Both the position numbers and the translations under genes were made by a program. A DNA stretch of 38,342 bases from positions 1 through 38,342 of the forward strand of contig JABDEO010000005.1 of NCBI GenBank assembly GCA_013287015.1, written 5' to 3'. This DNA is from Chlamydiota bacterium. GTDB taxonomy: Bacteria; Chlamydiota; Chlamydiia; Chlamydiales; Parachlamydiaceae. The notes beneath the pieces were generated by a model. It was not told where the DNA came from. It was given only the letters and a program-made list of their open reading frames with translations, and searched no databases. Positions 8,723 through 17,625 of this stretch are shown piece by piece (positions within the stretch are counted from its first letter, which is position 1; every line of letters begins with the position of its first letter).

Positions 8723-8753
8723 TAATCTTTTTATTAGCATTTGGGAGTTTCTT

Positions 8754-9719
8754 ATGAATAAAATTGTTTTGAAAATCGCATTTTCATTATTACTTTTAAC
8801 GACGGTTTTTGCCGATGGCGTTGAAAATTCTATTATTCCTATAATGGAAAATTTTGAATGCATTGAGAATTTACCCTCTGCAAAATTTACTAAGAATCAG
8901 TTCAGTGAGATTTCCAATGCTTTAGAAAAAAAAGACGAGAAGATCAGGCTTGTCACCTACAATATGCTTTTTAATCTTTACGATCATGATCTTGACGAAG
9001 AAAATCGCTGGCCTAATCGCTTACCGCGTATTGTAGAGCTTATCAATGAGATGCAACCTGATATTATCAGCACTCAAGAACTGTACCCTGCGCAAGTTGA
9101 AGACATAGTCAGCCTGATCGGAAATGATTTTTCTTTTTTTCCTGGCCAGAAAGATGAAGATGGGGAGAGCTACGGCATTTTTTATCGTACAGATCGTTTT
9201 GAACTCTTATCAAGTCAAATAAACTATCCGCTCTCAATGGTGCAGCTGAAAGATCTTAAAACTGATAAAATCATCCATGTTTTCAACACTCATATGCCTC
9301 TATCCAATATTGAAAAGCGAGAAGCTAATGCACATAAGATCGTTCAAATTATAGAGCCTTTTGCCAAGCGGATGGCTGTAATCTTCACGGGCGACTTAAA
9401 TACTTTTCCTGGAAGATTAGATCTTACCGGTCTTCCTTTCTATGATGGCAATTATATTCATCGCATTCTCTCTAAAGGATCTTTGAAGAATTCACATGAG
9501 CTGTCTTTATTGGGACATTTCGGACCTATCAGCACGTTTACGAATAACAACCCTAGTATAGAGCCTTTTCAAGGCACTGGGACTCCTGGCATTATTTTAG
9601 ACTATATTTATGTCTCAAAAAAAGTCACTGTTTTGACGCATGCAGTTGAGCCAGGCGTTGTAGATGGCCATTTTCCATCGGATCATATGCCCGTGCTTAT
9701 TGATTTTTTAATCAACTAG
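8754..9719 (+). CDS. Secreted endonuclease/exonuclease/phosphatase-family protein
   Basis: The 321-aa product starts at an ATG preceded by GGGAG. Residues 1-20 form a signal peptide (MNKIVLKIAFSLLLLTTVFA). The EEP (DNase I / sphingomyelinase / inositol phosphatase) fold signatures appear in order: LVTYN (N70), STQE (E109), FNTHMP (H180), FTGDLNTFP (D214, N216), LDYIYVS (D283) and the terminal PSDHMPV (D310, H311). All catalytic and Mg2+ positions are present, so an active phosphodiesterase is likely. An exported enzyme could hydrolyse sphingomyelin, phosphoinositides or nucleic acid; the family alone does not decide. Open sequence upstream to 8586 lies inside repeat copy C and is not taken as coding. 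The next gene (a GNAT) is convergent, with 12 bases between. Confidence 0.85.
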   Translation: MNKIVLKIAFSLLLLTTVFADGVENSIIPIMENFECIENLPSAKFTKNQFSEISNALEKKDEKIRLVTYNMLFNLYDHDLDEENRWPNRLPRIVELINEMQPDIISTQELYPAQVEDIVSLIGNDFSFFPGQKDEDGESYGIFYRTDRFELLSSQINYPLSMVQLKDLKTDKIIHVFNTHMPLSNIEKREANAHKIVQIIEPFAKRMAVIFTGDLNTFPGRLDLTGLPFYDGNYIHRILSKGSLKNSHELSLLGHFGPISTFTNNNPSIEPFQGTGTPGIILDYIYVSKKVTVLTHAVEPGVVDGHFPSDHMPVLIDFLIN

Positions 9720-9731
9720 TACACTGTAAAG

Positions 9732-10289
9732 TTAGAGTGACGTCCATTCATTTCGTTTAATTCGGTATAGGACATGCCTTCGCAACCAGTGGTCTTCAGC
9801 TAATCTGGGATGGTCAAAATCTTCTTCTGGATAGTGTGTCATCCCAATTTTTTCCATGACTCTTTGCGATCTTTTATTTTGAGCAGCAGTAAAAGATACA
9901 ATTTCGTTTAACAGGAGCTCTTCAAAACCATACTTTAAAGCGGCTTTAGCGCCTTCCGTTGCATATCCCTTATCCCAGAATTCGTGGGCCAATCTCCAGC
10001 CAACTTCAATCGCTGGAGTAAAATCAGCGACGAAATTCACCGGCGCCAAACCGATGTAACCAATAAAATCAGCAATATCTGGAATAGAAGCAGCCCAAAG
10101 ACCCCATCCTTGCTGTTTCATAGCTACGCAAATTCTTTTAGCGAATTGATCGCTCTCCTCCTGCGTCATGATTCCAGGAAAATATTCCATTACACGTGGA
10201 TCAGCATTGAGTCGTGCAAATTGTTGAAAATCATCTTCTCGCCAAGGACGTAAAACCAACCGTTCAGTTTTTATTGTGAAGTCCGCCAT
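9732..10289 (-). CDS. GNAT N-acetyltransferase, RimJ/RimL-like
   Basis: The 185-aa product has the layout of Acetyltransf_3 enzymes: TERLVLRPWREDD near the N-terminus, VGWRLAHEFWDKGYATEGAKA for acetyl-CoA binding (the Q/RxxGxG/A region appears as DKGYATEG), and NKRSQRVMEKIGM near the C-terminus. It transfers acetyl from acetyl-CoA to an amino group, in relatives an N-terminal residue or a small amine. It is cytosolic with no TM segment. The ATG at 10289 is preferred; a GTG at 10298 would add three residues. It appears monocistronic and is convergent with the EEP-fold gene. Confidence 0.85.
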   Translation of the reverse strand: MADFTIKTERLVLRPWREDDFQQFARLNADPRVMEYFPGIMTQEESDQFAKRICVAMKQQGWGLWAASIPDIADFIGYIGLAPVNFVADFTPAIEVGWRLAHEFWDKGYATEGAKAALKYGFEELLLNEIVSFTAAQNKRSQRVMEKIGMTHYPEEDFDHPRLAEDHWLRRHVLYRIKRNEWTSL

Positions 10290-10349
10290 AACACTCACTC
10301 ATTAACTTTTCTGATGAAAAACATCATCAATGTAATGGTTTTTGTTTAT

Positions 10350-10494
10350 CTTACGCAAGTTTTGGATAAACGACGGGTGCAATTAAAGGTGAGAGGCTAA
10401 GGAGGTAGCCAGGGCGTCCCGCCGTGCTTTATAGGCAAAAAACATTGAAGATAATACACGCGACCAGGGCGAGACGCCCTGGCTACCTTCCTTA
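10350..10494. repeat. R2 solo end plus separate inverted repeat
   Basis: ACGCAAGTTTTGGATAAACGA at about 10353-10373 matches one outer end of R2 elements, but no partner end follows. Beside it, TAAGGAGGTAGCCAGGGCGTC (10398-10418) and its complement with one bulged base (10473-10494) form an arm-loop-arm unit of about 97 bp. The stretch 10290-10636 holds no gene that I can support. Confidence 0.7.
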
Positions 10495-10636
10495 ACCACC
10501 GGCCTTTTTCCGCCAAGGCTTAACAAGGCGCAATTTAATTAAAGCTCGATCCATCTGTTGCATTTTTATTCAATGTTCGGTATTTACTAAAAATCTGGAA
10601 GTGCGCCAGACTACGCTAAACAAGAGCTTGTATCCT

Positions 10637-11368
10637 ATGAAATCGAGATTCTCTTTTTGTTGCAAAATGTTCATCATGCTTAGCTTCATAGCAAGCTTAA
10701 AGCCGCTTGCAGTTCTAGCTGATATTTGCGGTGAACCTGTACTGCAACTAGGTTGGTTTACGGCAAAACAGGGAAAGTCGCAGCATATAGGCATTGAGGG
10801 ATTAATTGGGGATGACTTTAGTGTACATAAGTCCTCAGCTCAAAATCTCCTTGTTGGAGTCGGATACTATTTTGATTGGTTGGATACTCCTCGAATGAGC
10901 ATACAGTGCGGGATAAATGCTTTTTATTTAGCTCCCACAAAGGTGAAAGGCGATGTGACCCAAGAAGGTCTATTTACCAACCTGTCTTATCATTATTCCC
11001 GTACGAACTACCCAATCTATTTTGCAGCAAAAGCGCTGATTCCTTGCAGTGCGCATTATGATATCGCCATCAATTTAGGCATTGGCCCTAATATTATAAA
11101 CGCTAGAAGTTTCAAAGAAAAATCCCTTGATGGAGGCGTCACTATCCCTGATGCGCATCTATTTTCTGGAAAAAACGTCGTTGCTTTCAGCGCTACAGCA
11201 GGGCTGGGTTGGCGGATTAATAATATTGGAAATCACTCACTCGAAATTGATTACCAGTTTTTCTATTTAGGTCAGGGTAAGCTAAAAAAAGTCAACAGTC
11301 AGTTAAAAAACACTTTACGGACCGGTAATAGCTATGCACATGCGCTCTTTTTTTCCATCGCTATTTAA
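10637..11368 (+). CDS. Outer-membrane beta-barrel protein
   Basis: About 243 aa. The N-terminal FCCKMFIMLSFIASLKPLAVLA is a signal peptide, with mature protein from about DICGEPVLQLG. The body alternates amphipathic strands rich in Y, G and aromatic residues (VGVGYYFDWLDTP, NLGIGPNIINARSF, GLGWRINNIG, LEIDYQFFYLGQG), and the chain ends with the aromatic strand AHALFFSIAI, typical of barrels recognised by BAM. It resembles small 8-strand surface proteins (OmpA/OmpW-size); function may be adhesion or transport. The ATG at 10637 is used; a GTG at 10601 is possible. The 3' end overlaps the next gene by 35 bases, implying coupled expression. Confidence 0.7.
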   Translation: MKSRFSFCCKMFIMLSFIASLKPLAVLADICGEPVLQLGWFTAKQGKSQHIGIEGLIGDDFSVHKSSAQNLLVGVGYYFDWLDTPRMSIQCGINAFYLAPTKVKGDVTQEGLFTNLSYHYSRTNYPIYFAAKALIPCSAHYDIAINLGIGPNIINARSFKEKSLDGGVTIPDAHLFSGKNVVAFSATAGLGWRINNIGNHSLEIDYQFFYLGQGKLKKVNSQLKNTLRTGNSYAHALFFSIAI

Positions 11369-13106
11369 TTCTCTTGGAAACTTTTTATTACTGACGTCAT
11401 TCTGCATCATTGGGAATTGTTATGCAGGCCCTGGACTGTTTTTTAATGTTTCAGCGACAGGCGCACCCACTCCGTTGAACATCAAACTTGCTCTTGATGG
11501 GCGAGGACCCCTCTCATGTCAAAACTACTCAGTGAATGGTTTAAACTTAATTATCAATACAACAATTCCCAATCATATTTACTCCTTCGCTGGAATAAAG
11601 ATAGATAACCCAGGTTATAGGGTGGCAGGTCTTTCCCCAATAAAAAATGGATACTATTTGTTTTCCGTAAGCGATAGGTCTCCTGCAAGCATCTTGATTA
11701 TTCCTCCCAACCCTCCCTGGTATCCCTCATTGGAGGCCTTTGAACACTATAACTCTGGGCGCTCTCATGTATTTCCTGAAGCCACATTTGGAGGATCGTA
11801 TTTAGGCAATAATACTGTAGATATTTTAAGTTCTCCAATGGTGTATCCATCTGGATATAACATGGCTTATCTTAACCCAGATAATATCTTCATTTATGGC
11901 GGCGGTTATGGCGATGTGGCTGGTTCCGTTGGCGCATTTGCAGCTAAAGTGGATCCTACCACGCTTGGACCCAACTGGTATAACCAATTAATTAATACAA
12001 GCGTCAATGGAGAGTGGGATTACCCCGGTTCGATGGGAATACTGCAAGATGGATTTATCTATGTCAGCTATGGCTATCGTCTCGCAAAACTCAACAAGAA
12101 TGGGGCTGTAATCAACACGTTAATCCTCCCAACGGGAGATGCAGAACCACAAAACACTTCATTTAATGGATTCAACGCCACATCCGATGGCATTATTGTA
12201 ATGAAATCCGTCTATCGTCAGGCCGGGTGTTCAATTCAAGGGCCGGATGCCTTATTAAATTGTCCTGACCCTTCAGACGTTCCTTCTTCTATTTTAATAT
12301 CAGTGGATCCAAAAACTATGCGGGTGATTGACAACATCACCCTGCCGGCGCCAGTAGGAGCTCGACCTACGATAAGCGCATTTAACGGGAAAAATTATGT
12401 TTACTTACTGGAGCCCACCACAGCCATACGTTATGAAGTCAATGGAGGAAAATTCATTCTAGATACCTCTTGGAACCCTGGGACGATTACTTTAAGCGGT
12501 CAGACGCTATGCACCTCTTTTGTTGTGATAAATGATTGGGTTGTGGCCCAAACCAATACGCTTCCTGCATCCACAGCTTTGGATGTAATAGCCATCAATC
12601 AAGGCGATGCCTCAAAGCAGTACAGACTTCAACCATTTGCTGGCGATCCCATTCCACCTTTAGTTGCAGCGGCGTTTTCCAATCAAGGACCCGGTGGAAC
12701 GCCAGCAATCAGTTGGGCGCCCATGTCAGTTTCCGCCGATCCTGAGAACAATTTGATTTATGCTAGTGATTCTCTGCCTGGTGAGATTGCAGCGATCACT
12801 ATTAGTTCAAACGGGTTGCAGACTGTTTGGAAAGCGAATCAAACGACTACGGAATTTACCACGCTCATCGGTCCACAAGCAAACCGTGTACTCGTCGGAA
12901 CAGATATCCCTGGTCCAGAAATTCCAGGTAATAATACGAATGATTTTGCTGTGTGGAGAAACGCAGCGACGGGCCAAGAACTTGCCCGCTCTCCTCTCCT
13001 TCCAGCGATGACGCAGGGGACCATGATTCAACCGTATTATAATGGATACATGTTTTTTGAGGGGCAGTCAGGAACACTGATTAAGTTGATGCCGAGGCCT
13101 CTTTAG
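11334..13106 (+). CDS. Large secreted protein, probable beta-propeller
   Basis: The 590-aa product has an N-terminal signal peptide (SLGNFLLLTSFCIIGNCYA). The remainder is rich in G, N, T, S and P and shows repeated strand patterns such as AAKVDPTTL, LAKLNKNGAVINTL, ISVDPKTMRVIDNITLP and SADPENNLIYASD. These resemble blades of YVTN/NHL/PQQ-like propellers. No catalytic motif is recognised. It begins 35 bases inside the preceding outer-membrane barrel gene, so the two are probably translated together and could act together at the surface. Start choice is between ATGs at 11334 and 11340. Adhesion, ligand binding or a hydrolytic role cannot be separated from sequence alone. Confidence 0.65.
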   Translation: MHMRSFFPSLFNSLGNFLLLTSFCIIGNCYAGPGLFFNVSATGAPTPLNIKLALDGRGPLSCQNYSVNGLNLIINTTIPNHIYSFAGIKIDNPGYRVAGLSPIKNGYYLFSVSDRSPASILIIPPNPPWYPSLEAFEHYNSGRSHVFPEATFGGSYLGNNTVDILSSPMVYPSGYNMAYLNPDNIFIYGGGYGDVAGSVGAFAAKVDPTTLGPNWYNQLINTSVNGEWDYPGSMGILQDGFIYVSYGYRLAKLNKNGAVINTLILPTGDAEPQNTSFNGFNATSDGIIVMKSVYRQAGCSIQGPDALLNCPDPSDVPSSILISVDPKTMRVIDNITLPAPVGARPTISAFNGKNYVYLLEPTTAIRYEVNGGKFILDTSWNPGTITLSGQTLCTSFVVINDWVVAQTNTLPASTALDVIAINQGDASKQYRLQPFAGDPIPPLVAAAFSNQGPGGTPAISWAPMSVSADPENNLIYASDSLPGEIAAITISSNGLQTVWKANQTTTEFTTLIGPQANRVLVGTDIPGPEIPGNNTNDFAVWRNAATGQELARSPLLPAMTQGTMIQPYYNGYMFFEGQSGTLIKLMPRPL

Positions 13107-13132
13107 ATATGCAGGTGACTGAGGCCCAAGTT

Positions 13133-13948
13133 TTATTGCCTAAATTGACGAATATTTGCGGGAGCTTTCTCAAAATTGGAGCGGAATGGATTAATGTCTA
13201 AACCGCCTCTCCGTGTATAACGTCCATAAACCGTCAATTGTTTTGGACGGCATCGGATGAGTAAATCGTGAAAAATTTGTTCAACACAGTGTTCAGCAAA
13301 TCCAGAATGTCTTCTAAAAGAAATAAAATATTTTAATAATCCTTCTTGATCAATTTTTGGACCCACATAGTGAATAAGCGCCGATCCCCAATCCGGTTGA
13401 CCTGTAGCAAGGCAATTTGATTTCAAGAGATTCGTGTAAAGAACTTCATCCACAATATTAGCAGAGGCGGCTGTTAGAAAATCCTTATTAACCTCGTAGA
13501 CATCTGTTTTAATATCAAAAGAATCTAAGCAGATCCCTGAAAATTCTTCTAAAATTCGATTTTTTAAATGGGAAAGAGGAAATAGGTCAACAATAACATT
13601 TGATTCTGAAGCCCTTGATAAGTCGTTTTGAATAGCGTTTTGAACATGATTGATCGATTCAAACTGAGATTGATTAAATGAATTTAAATATAATTTAAAA
13701 GATTTGGATTCGACGATATTAGGTGAAGCGCAAGGAAAGGAAAATTCCGCCATAGCTATTTCTGGCTTCCCATTAAGATTTATCCATGAAATTTCATATC
13801 CACTCCATAGGTCCACGCCATCAAAAGGAAGATCCGCATGCATGCCAATTTTATTTCTAGCAAGAGTTCTGGGGATAGGAAATAATAATTCAGGCGAATA
13901 TGTTTCGACATAAACAGAGCTTTGTCCCAAGGGTGATTCTTTCAACAT
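13133..13948 (-). CDS. queF: NADPH-dependent 7-cyano-7-deazaguanine reductase (long form)
   Basis: QueF reduces preQ0 to preQ1 in queuosine biosynthesis. The 271-aa length and two-module layout match the E. coli-type long form. ESKSFKLYLNSFNQ (80-93) is the conserved QueF motif. The C-terminal module has SNCLATGQPDWG, with the thioimide-forming Cys (C179) and the proton-donating Asp (D186), and YTRRGGLDINPFRSN near the end. One key site is odd: where QueF proteins have FHE (His in catalysis, Glu for substrate binding), this protein reads FAE (A218, E219). The ATG at 13948 follows AGGAG at a good distance; upstream in-frame sequence to 14020 is unlikely to be translated. It stands alone, with no other queuosine genes nearby, and converges on the secreted propeller-like gene. 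Confidence 0.92.
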   Translation of the reverse strand: MLKESPLGQSSVYVETYSPELLFPIPRTLARNKIGMHADLPFDGVDLWSGYEISWINLNGKPEIAMAEFSFPCASPNIVESKSFKLYLNSFNQSQFESINHVQNAIQNDLSRASESNVIVDLFPLSHLKNRILEEFSGICLDSFDIKTDVYEVNKDFLTAASANIVDEVLYTNLLKSNCLATGQPDWGSALIHYVGPKIDQEGLLKYFISFRRHSGFAEHCVEQIFHDLLIRCRPKQLTVYGRYTRRGGLDINPFRSNFEKAPANIRQFRQ

Positions 13949-14144
13949 TTTTTGACTCCTCAATGCTATAAACCGCACACCTCCACGCGTGGAAATATGG
14001 CGGACACTAGTATAGAACAACTATGCAACTTTCGCAATAGCTTATTCCAGACCTGTTCGACGATCGAGCAGAGCTTTTAATTGCACCCCTGAAAATAAAT
14101 GAGGTTTTGAAAAACCCTTGAAAAAGCGATGATAACCTGGTACC

Positions 14145-14315
14145 CTGATCCTTACACACAAGTACAAGAAAGGACTCCATAAACTATCCAAGAGCAATTC
14201 AACACAAAGACACTGAGACACAAAGAAGTTCAGCAACCACCCTATCTTCCTTTGTGCCTCAGTGCCTTTGTGTCTTTGTGTTGAATTGCTACTATGACTT
14301 GTGTGTAAGGATCAG
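14145..14315. repeat. Nested inverted repeat
   Basis: Outer arms CTGATCCTTACACACAAGT (14145-14163) and their exact complement (14297-14315) enclose inner arms AGCAATTCAACACAAAGACA (from 14193) and complement (to 14290), continuing through CTGAGACACAAAG with a small imperfection. Short GGTACC motifs flank both outer ends. The element fills the queF-MDR intergenic region (13949-14346), where I see no gene. Confidence 0.8.
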
Positions 14316-14346
14316 CCTGGTACCTTCCTAATTAAAAAGGAGTTTT

Positions 14347-15366
14347 ATGAAACGCTATCTAGTCGACGGAAGAGGGATTGATACAATCCAACTATCTGAA
14401 AAACCATCACCTGCAAATCTTAATGATGATGATGTTTTAGTTGATGCACAGGCATGGTCGTTAAACTATCGAGATTTGATGGTTGCAAAAGGCCAATACC
14501 AATACAACAATCAGAATGCCGCTCCATTTATTCCAGTTTCTGATATGGCTGGCATAGTGAAGGCAATTGGCAAAAATGTCACTGATCTAAAGCCAGGCGA
14601 TAAAGTTTTGAACGCTCCATTTCGACACTATCCCGCGGGGAATTTACGCGCTAGTTGGGCACGTACTTTCGTTGGCGGCATGGGTGTCGATGGCGTCTTA
14701 GCCGAACAAGTCATATATCCAGCTGACTCACTTGTGAAGATGCCTGAACACCTTGACTTCAAGGAGGCCGCTACATTTACAATCGCAGGCCTTACCGCTT
14801 GGTCAGCGGTTGTGACCCACGGAAAGACTCTTCCAGGGGAATGGGTCCTTTTACAAGGAACGGGCGGCGTTTCCATTTTTGCCGCGCAGCTAGCCAAGGC
14901 GATTGGAGCAAGAACAATTATGACTACATCCTCAAAAGAAAAAGCTGACTTTGTAAAAAAGAAGTTTGGAGTGACGGCGACTGTTGACTATAATGATGCC
15001 AACTGGACAGATCAAGTGAAGGAAATCACACAAGGAACTGGCGTTGATGTGATTGTTGATGTAGCGGGAGGTGACGCTTTAGCTCAATCTTTGCGAATTT
15101 GCAATTATGGAGCGCGTGTGGGAGTGATTGGAATCCTCTCGGGGAAAGAAAGCAACATCCAGATTCGCGACCTTCTTTCGCATCAAGTGCAGATCCGTGG
15201 AATCTTTATGGAATCTACAGAGGAATTGCGAGCGCTTATGCGCGCAGTGGATGCGCTAAAGCTTAAGCCTGCTATTGATAAAATATTTCCGTTCACGCAA
15301 GTCAAAGAGGCCTATCATCATCTGGAGTCTCAAAAACACATCGGAAAAGTCGTTATCAGTTTGTAA
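14347..15366 (+). CDS. Zinc-independent MDR alcohol dehydrogenase / quinone oxidoreductase-like protein
   Basis: The 339-aa product starts with AAAAAGGAG upstream of the ATG. It has the GroES-like N-terminal half (SLNYRDLMVAKGQY, PVSDMAGIV, GDKV) and a Rossmann half with LLQGTGGVSIFAAQLAKAIGA binding NAD(P)H. The catalytic-zinc Cys/His set of classical ADHs is not seen, so it belongs with quinone-reductase-like MDR enzymes. It is cytosolic and probably reduces enones or quinones. The methyltransferase gene begins 4 bases after its stop, indicating an operon. A second MDR paralogue lies on the opposite strand at 16660-17625, but the two are divergent in sequence. Confidence 0.88.
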   Translation: MKRYLVDGRGIDTIQLSEKPSPANLNDDDVLVDAQAWSLNYRDLMVAKGQYQYNNQNAAPFIPVSDMAGIVKAIGKNVTDLKPGDKVLNAPFRHYPAGNLRASWARTFVGGMGVDGVLAEQVIYPADSLVKMPEHLDFKEAATFTIAGLTAWSAVVTHGKTLPGEWVLLQGTGGVSIFAAQLAKAIGARTIMTTSSKEKADFVKKKFGVTATVDYNDANWTDQVKEITQGTGVDVIVDVAGGDALAQSLRICNYGARVGVIGILSGKESNIQIRDLLSHQVQIRGIFMESTEELRALMRAVDALKLKPAIDKIFPFTQVKEAYHHLESQKHIGKVVISL

Positions 15367-15369
15367 ATA

Positions 15370-16446
15370 ATGCACGTTTCAATTTCGACTTCCAACGTTT
15401 TACTGGATGCCGCTATGACAATCATATCACAAGAAGAACATACTCATTTCAAAGAAGTTTTGGAAGAGTTCCGTGAGTTGACAAATGAAGAAGCTTATGT
15501 GCATATATTCTCACAGCGGATGATGAAGCCCATTCCCAATAGAAACGCTGAATATTATGGCGGCGATCAACGCATCGATATGTTGCCTTTTCTTAAAACA
15601 CTCATTGATAAGCTGCCAGAAAATGGACAGGTATTCGATGTAGGAGCGGGTTCCGGCGATGTTGTCGATTTTGCTTTGAAGAACGCTCCCAAAAATACTG
15701 TCATCAATATTGAAGAGCCGAATTCAATATTAATTCAAAATTACCTGAAGACCTTAAAACGATATCCTCATTTACGCACGGGCGTCGCTTACGATGGGAT
15801 CATCCAAAACTGCTACCGCGGTAATATTGTGAAGCAATACCCTGCACAACCGCAGGATTTAATTCTCGCAATCCACATGATTTACCACTTAACCGATTTT
15901 ACGATGCCTCAGATAGATCCAGAGGTCGATATTATTGACGCTGTTTCATTTCTTTATGGGTTGTTGGTTCCGGGGGGTTCCCTATTTATCGTTTATGCCG
16001 ACCTTTTAGACCACGCCAACAGTAAGGCGGCGTGCGGCCTTGCTGAGGTTTTCTTCCGCAAAAAATATCCTAAAGACTATTTTGCCGATCATTTGGCATC
16101 GATATACAAGGCTAGAAATCAGCTGTTAGGTCCAGATGGGACAATAGAAATGCAACTTAAAAAACGATTTCCTTATACCACGCCCAAACTTAAGTCTGAG
16201 CGGAGAAAAACACACTTCTTTGGCGAGTCGGTCGCTGATATTGGAGTTTTGTGTCTTGCGACCGAACTGTGTTCGTCCGATAAGGAAAAATTTAAATTAG
16301 AAAAATTGCAATTCTGTTTAGATTATGTGTCACGTTATCCGGAAAGCATCGGGTTGGAAAAGGAAACAGGCGATGTTCCCCAAAAAGGATGCTGGCGAGC
16401 CAATGAGCCGCAAGTAATTGCCACCCTGACTAAGTTTGTAGCGTAG
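15370..16446 (+). CDS. Class I SAM-dependent methyltransferase-like protein
   Basis: The 358-aa product (or 343 aa from the ATG at 15415) contains motif I of SAM-binding Rossmann folds, VFDVGAGSGDVVDFAL, an acidic residue after strand 2 (INIEEPNS), and LILAIHMIYHLTD as a motif-IV-like strand. The acceptor substrate is unknown; the size and layout recall small-molecule methyltransferases such as histamine N-methyltransferase-like proteins. It follows the MDR gene by 4 bases. The final codons, GTA GCG TAG, are supplied by R1 repeat copy 2 (16437-16640), exactly as in the MFS gene, so the original C-terminus was altered by the repeat. Confidence 0.8.
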   Translation: MHVSISTSNVLLDAAMTIISQEEHTHFKEVLEEFRELTNEEAYVHIFSQRMMKPIPNRNAEYYGGDQRIDMLPFLKTLIDKLPENGQVFDVGAGSGDVVDFALKNAPKNTVINIEEPNSILIQNYLKTLKRYPHLRTGVAYDGIIQNCYRGNIVKQYPAQPQDLILAIHMIYHLTDFTMPQIDPEVDIIDAVSFLYGLLVPGGSLFIVYADLLDHANSKAACGLAEVFFRKKYPKDYFADHLASIYKARNQLLGPDGTIEMQLKKRFPYTTPKLKSERRKTHFFGESVADIGVLCLATELCSSDKEKFKLEKLQFCLDYVSRYPESIGLEKETGDVPQKGCWRANEPQVIATLTKFVA

Positions 16447-16640
16447 ACTTCAGTCTGCGCTTGTTTGCGCAGGTTTTAACCTGCGTTTGTTTTTGCGGGT
16501 TTTAACCCGCAAAAAAACTACTGTAAGGGTGCGCTTCGACTTTTAAAGTTGCCGCAAGTGGGATTTGCGGGTTGAAACCCGCAAAAACAAACGCAGGTTA
16601 AAACCTGCGTAAACAAGCGCAGACTGAAGTCTACGCTACA
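16437..16640. repeat. R1 inverted-repeat element, copy 2 (204 bp)
   Basis: Terminal inverted repeats TGTAGCGTAGACTTCAGTCT enclose nested palindromes (GCGCAGGTTTTAACCTGCG, GCGGGTTTTAACCCGC). The middle has CTACTGTAAGGGTGCGCTTC, whose complement encodes EAHPYSS, the same position as the EAYPYSS transposase tail in copy 3. It lies between convergent genes (methyltransferase and quinone oxidoreductase), overlaps the 3' end of the first, and could form a bidirectional terminator hairpin. Confidence 0.9.
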
Positions 16641-16659
16641 AGTATTTGGGTTATCCGCA

Positions 16660-17625
16660 TTACACAGCTAATAAAACTTTTCCGCTCGTTTTCCTTTCCT
16701 CCAGTTTTCGATGAGCCTCAGAGGCTTTTTCCAAAGGAATAATGGCGTCAATCTTCAATTTTAACCAACCTTTTTGCACTCCCTCAATAACAGCTCTTGC
16801 ACGCATCAATAATTCTTCTGCGCTTAAAAGATAATTAAATAAGGATCCTCCAGAAAGCGTCAATGAATGCTCCATTAATGCATTAGGGGATATTGGATCT
16901 GCAGGTCCACTAGCAGCTCCAAAGATGACAATATTCCCGCGAAGGGCTGCAGCTTTTAAATTCCCTGAAAAGGTGGTTTTGCCGACACCGTCAATGATAA
17001 AATCAGCCCCATGCTTATCTGTTAATCGTCTAACCTCTGCGACAAAATCTTGTTTTGTGTAGATAATTATCTCGTCTGCACCAGCCTCCTTGGCGGTTTT
17101 TGCTTTTTCTTCATTAGAGACTGTTCCCAAAACCTTCGCTCCCAAATGTTTTGCCCATTGAACTAATAACAGGCCCATCCCCCCTGCCGCTGCATGGATT
17201 AAAACGATGTCATTCGCTTTTATTTTTCTAAATTCATGAATCAGATAATGCGCTGTCATGCCCTGTAAGGGAAAAGCGGCGCCCTGTTCAAAAGTAAGGT
17301 CTGATGGAAGAGGAATCAAATGATCTGCATTCACAAGGCTTTTTTCCGCATACGAACCAGGTTCGTGTACATAGGCTACTCTATCCCCAGGCTTGACATT
17401 TTGAACGCCTTCTCCAATATCCTCCACTATCCCTGAGGCTTCTAAACCAGGAATGTATGGTAATTTTACAGGATAGGCGCCACGCCTTTGATAAATATCA
17501 ATAAAGTTAATCCCAGCGAATTCTATGCGGATTAAGGCTTTTCCTTTAGCTGGTCTTTCTATCGTTCTTTCACTAATTTTAAGGACTTCGGGTCCACCGT
17601 ATTGAGTGATTTCTATCGCTTTCAT
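16660..17625 (-). CDS. NADPH:quinone oxidoreductase (Qor-like MDR)
   Basis: The 321-aa product matches the Qor family closely in layout: MKAIEITQYGGPEVLKI start, GINFIDIYQRRGAYP, PGLEASGIVEDIGEGV, LQGMTAHYLIHE, and the nucleotide-binding HAAAGGMGLLLVQWAKHLGA, ending KLEERKTSGKVLLAV. It is a cytosolic one- or two-electron quinone/enal reductase using NADPH, with no zinc ligands. The ATG is preceded by a GGGAGA element about ten bases away. It is transcribed alone on the minus strand, convergent with the methyltransferase gene, with R1 copy 2 between them. Confidence 0.92.
   Translation of the reverse strand: MKAIEITQYGGPEVLKISERTIERPAKGKALIRIEFAGINFIDIYQRRGAYPVKLPYIPGLEASGIVEDIGEGVQNVKPGDRVAYVHEPGSYAEKSLVNADHLIPLPSDLTFEQGAAFPLQGMTAHYLIHEFRKIKANDIVLIHAAAGGMGLLLVQWAKHLGAKVLGTVSNEEKAKTAKEAGADEIIIYTKQDFVAEVRRLTDKHGADFIIDGVGKTTFSGNLKAAALRGNIVIFGAASGPADPISPNALMEHSLTLSGGSLFNYLLSAEELLMRARAVIEGVQKGWLKLKIDAIIPLEKASEAHRKLEERKTSGKVLLAV

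Noticed and set aside
8586-8753. N-terminal extension of the EEP-fold protein (open frame upstream of 8754)
   Set aside because: It lies inside R2 repeat copy C, shows no Shine-Dalgarno site, and would precede a good signal peptide starting at 8754 with GGGAG and a promoter.
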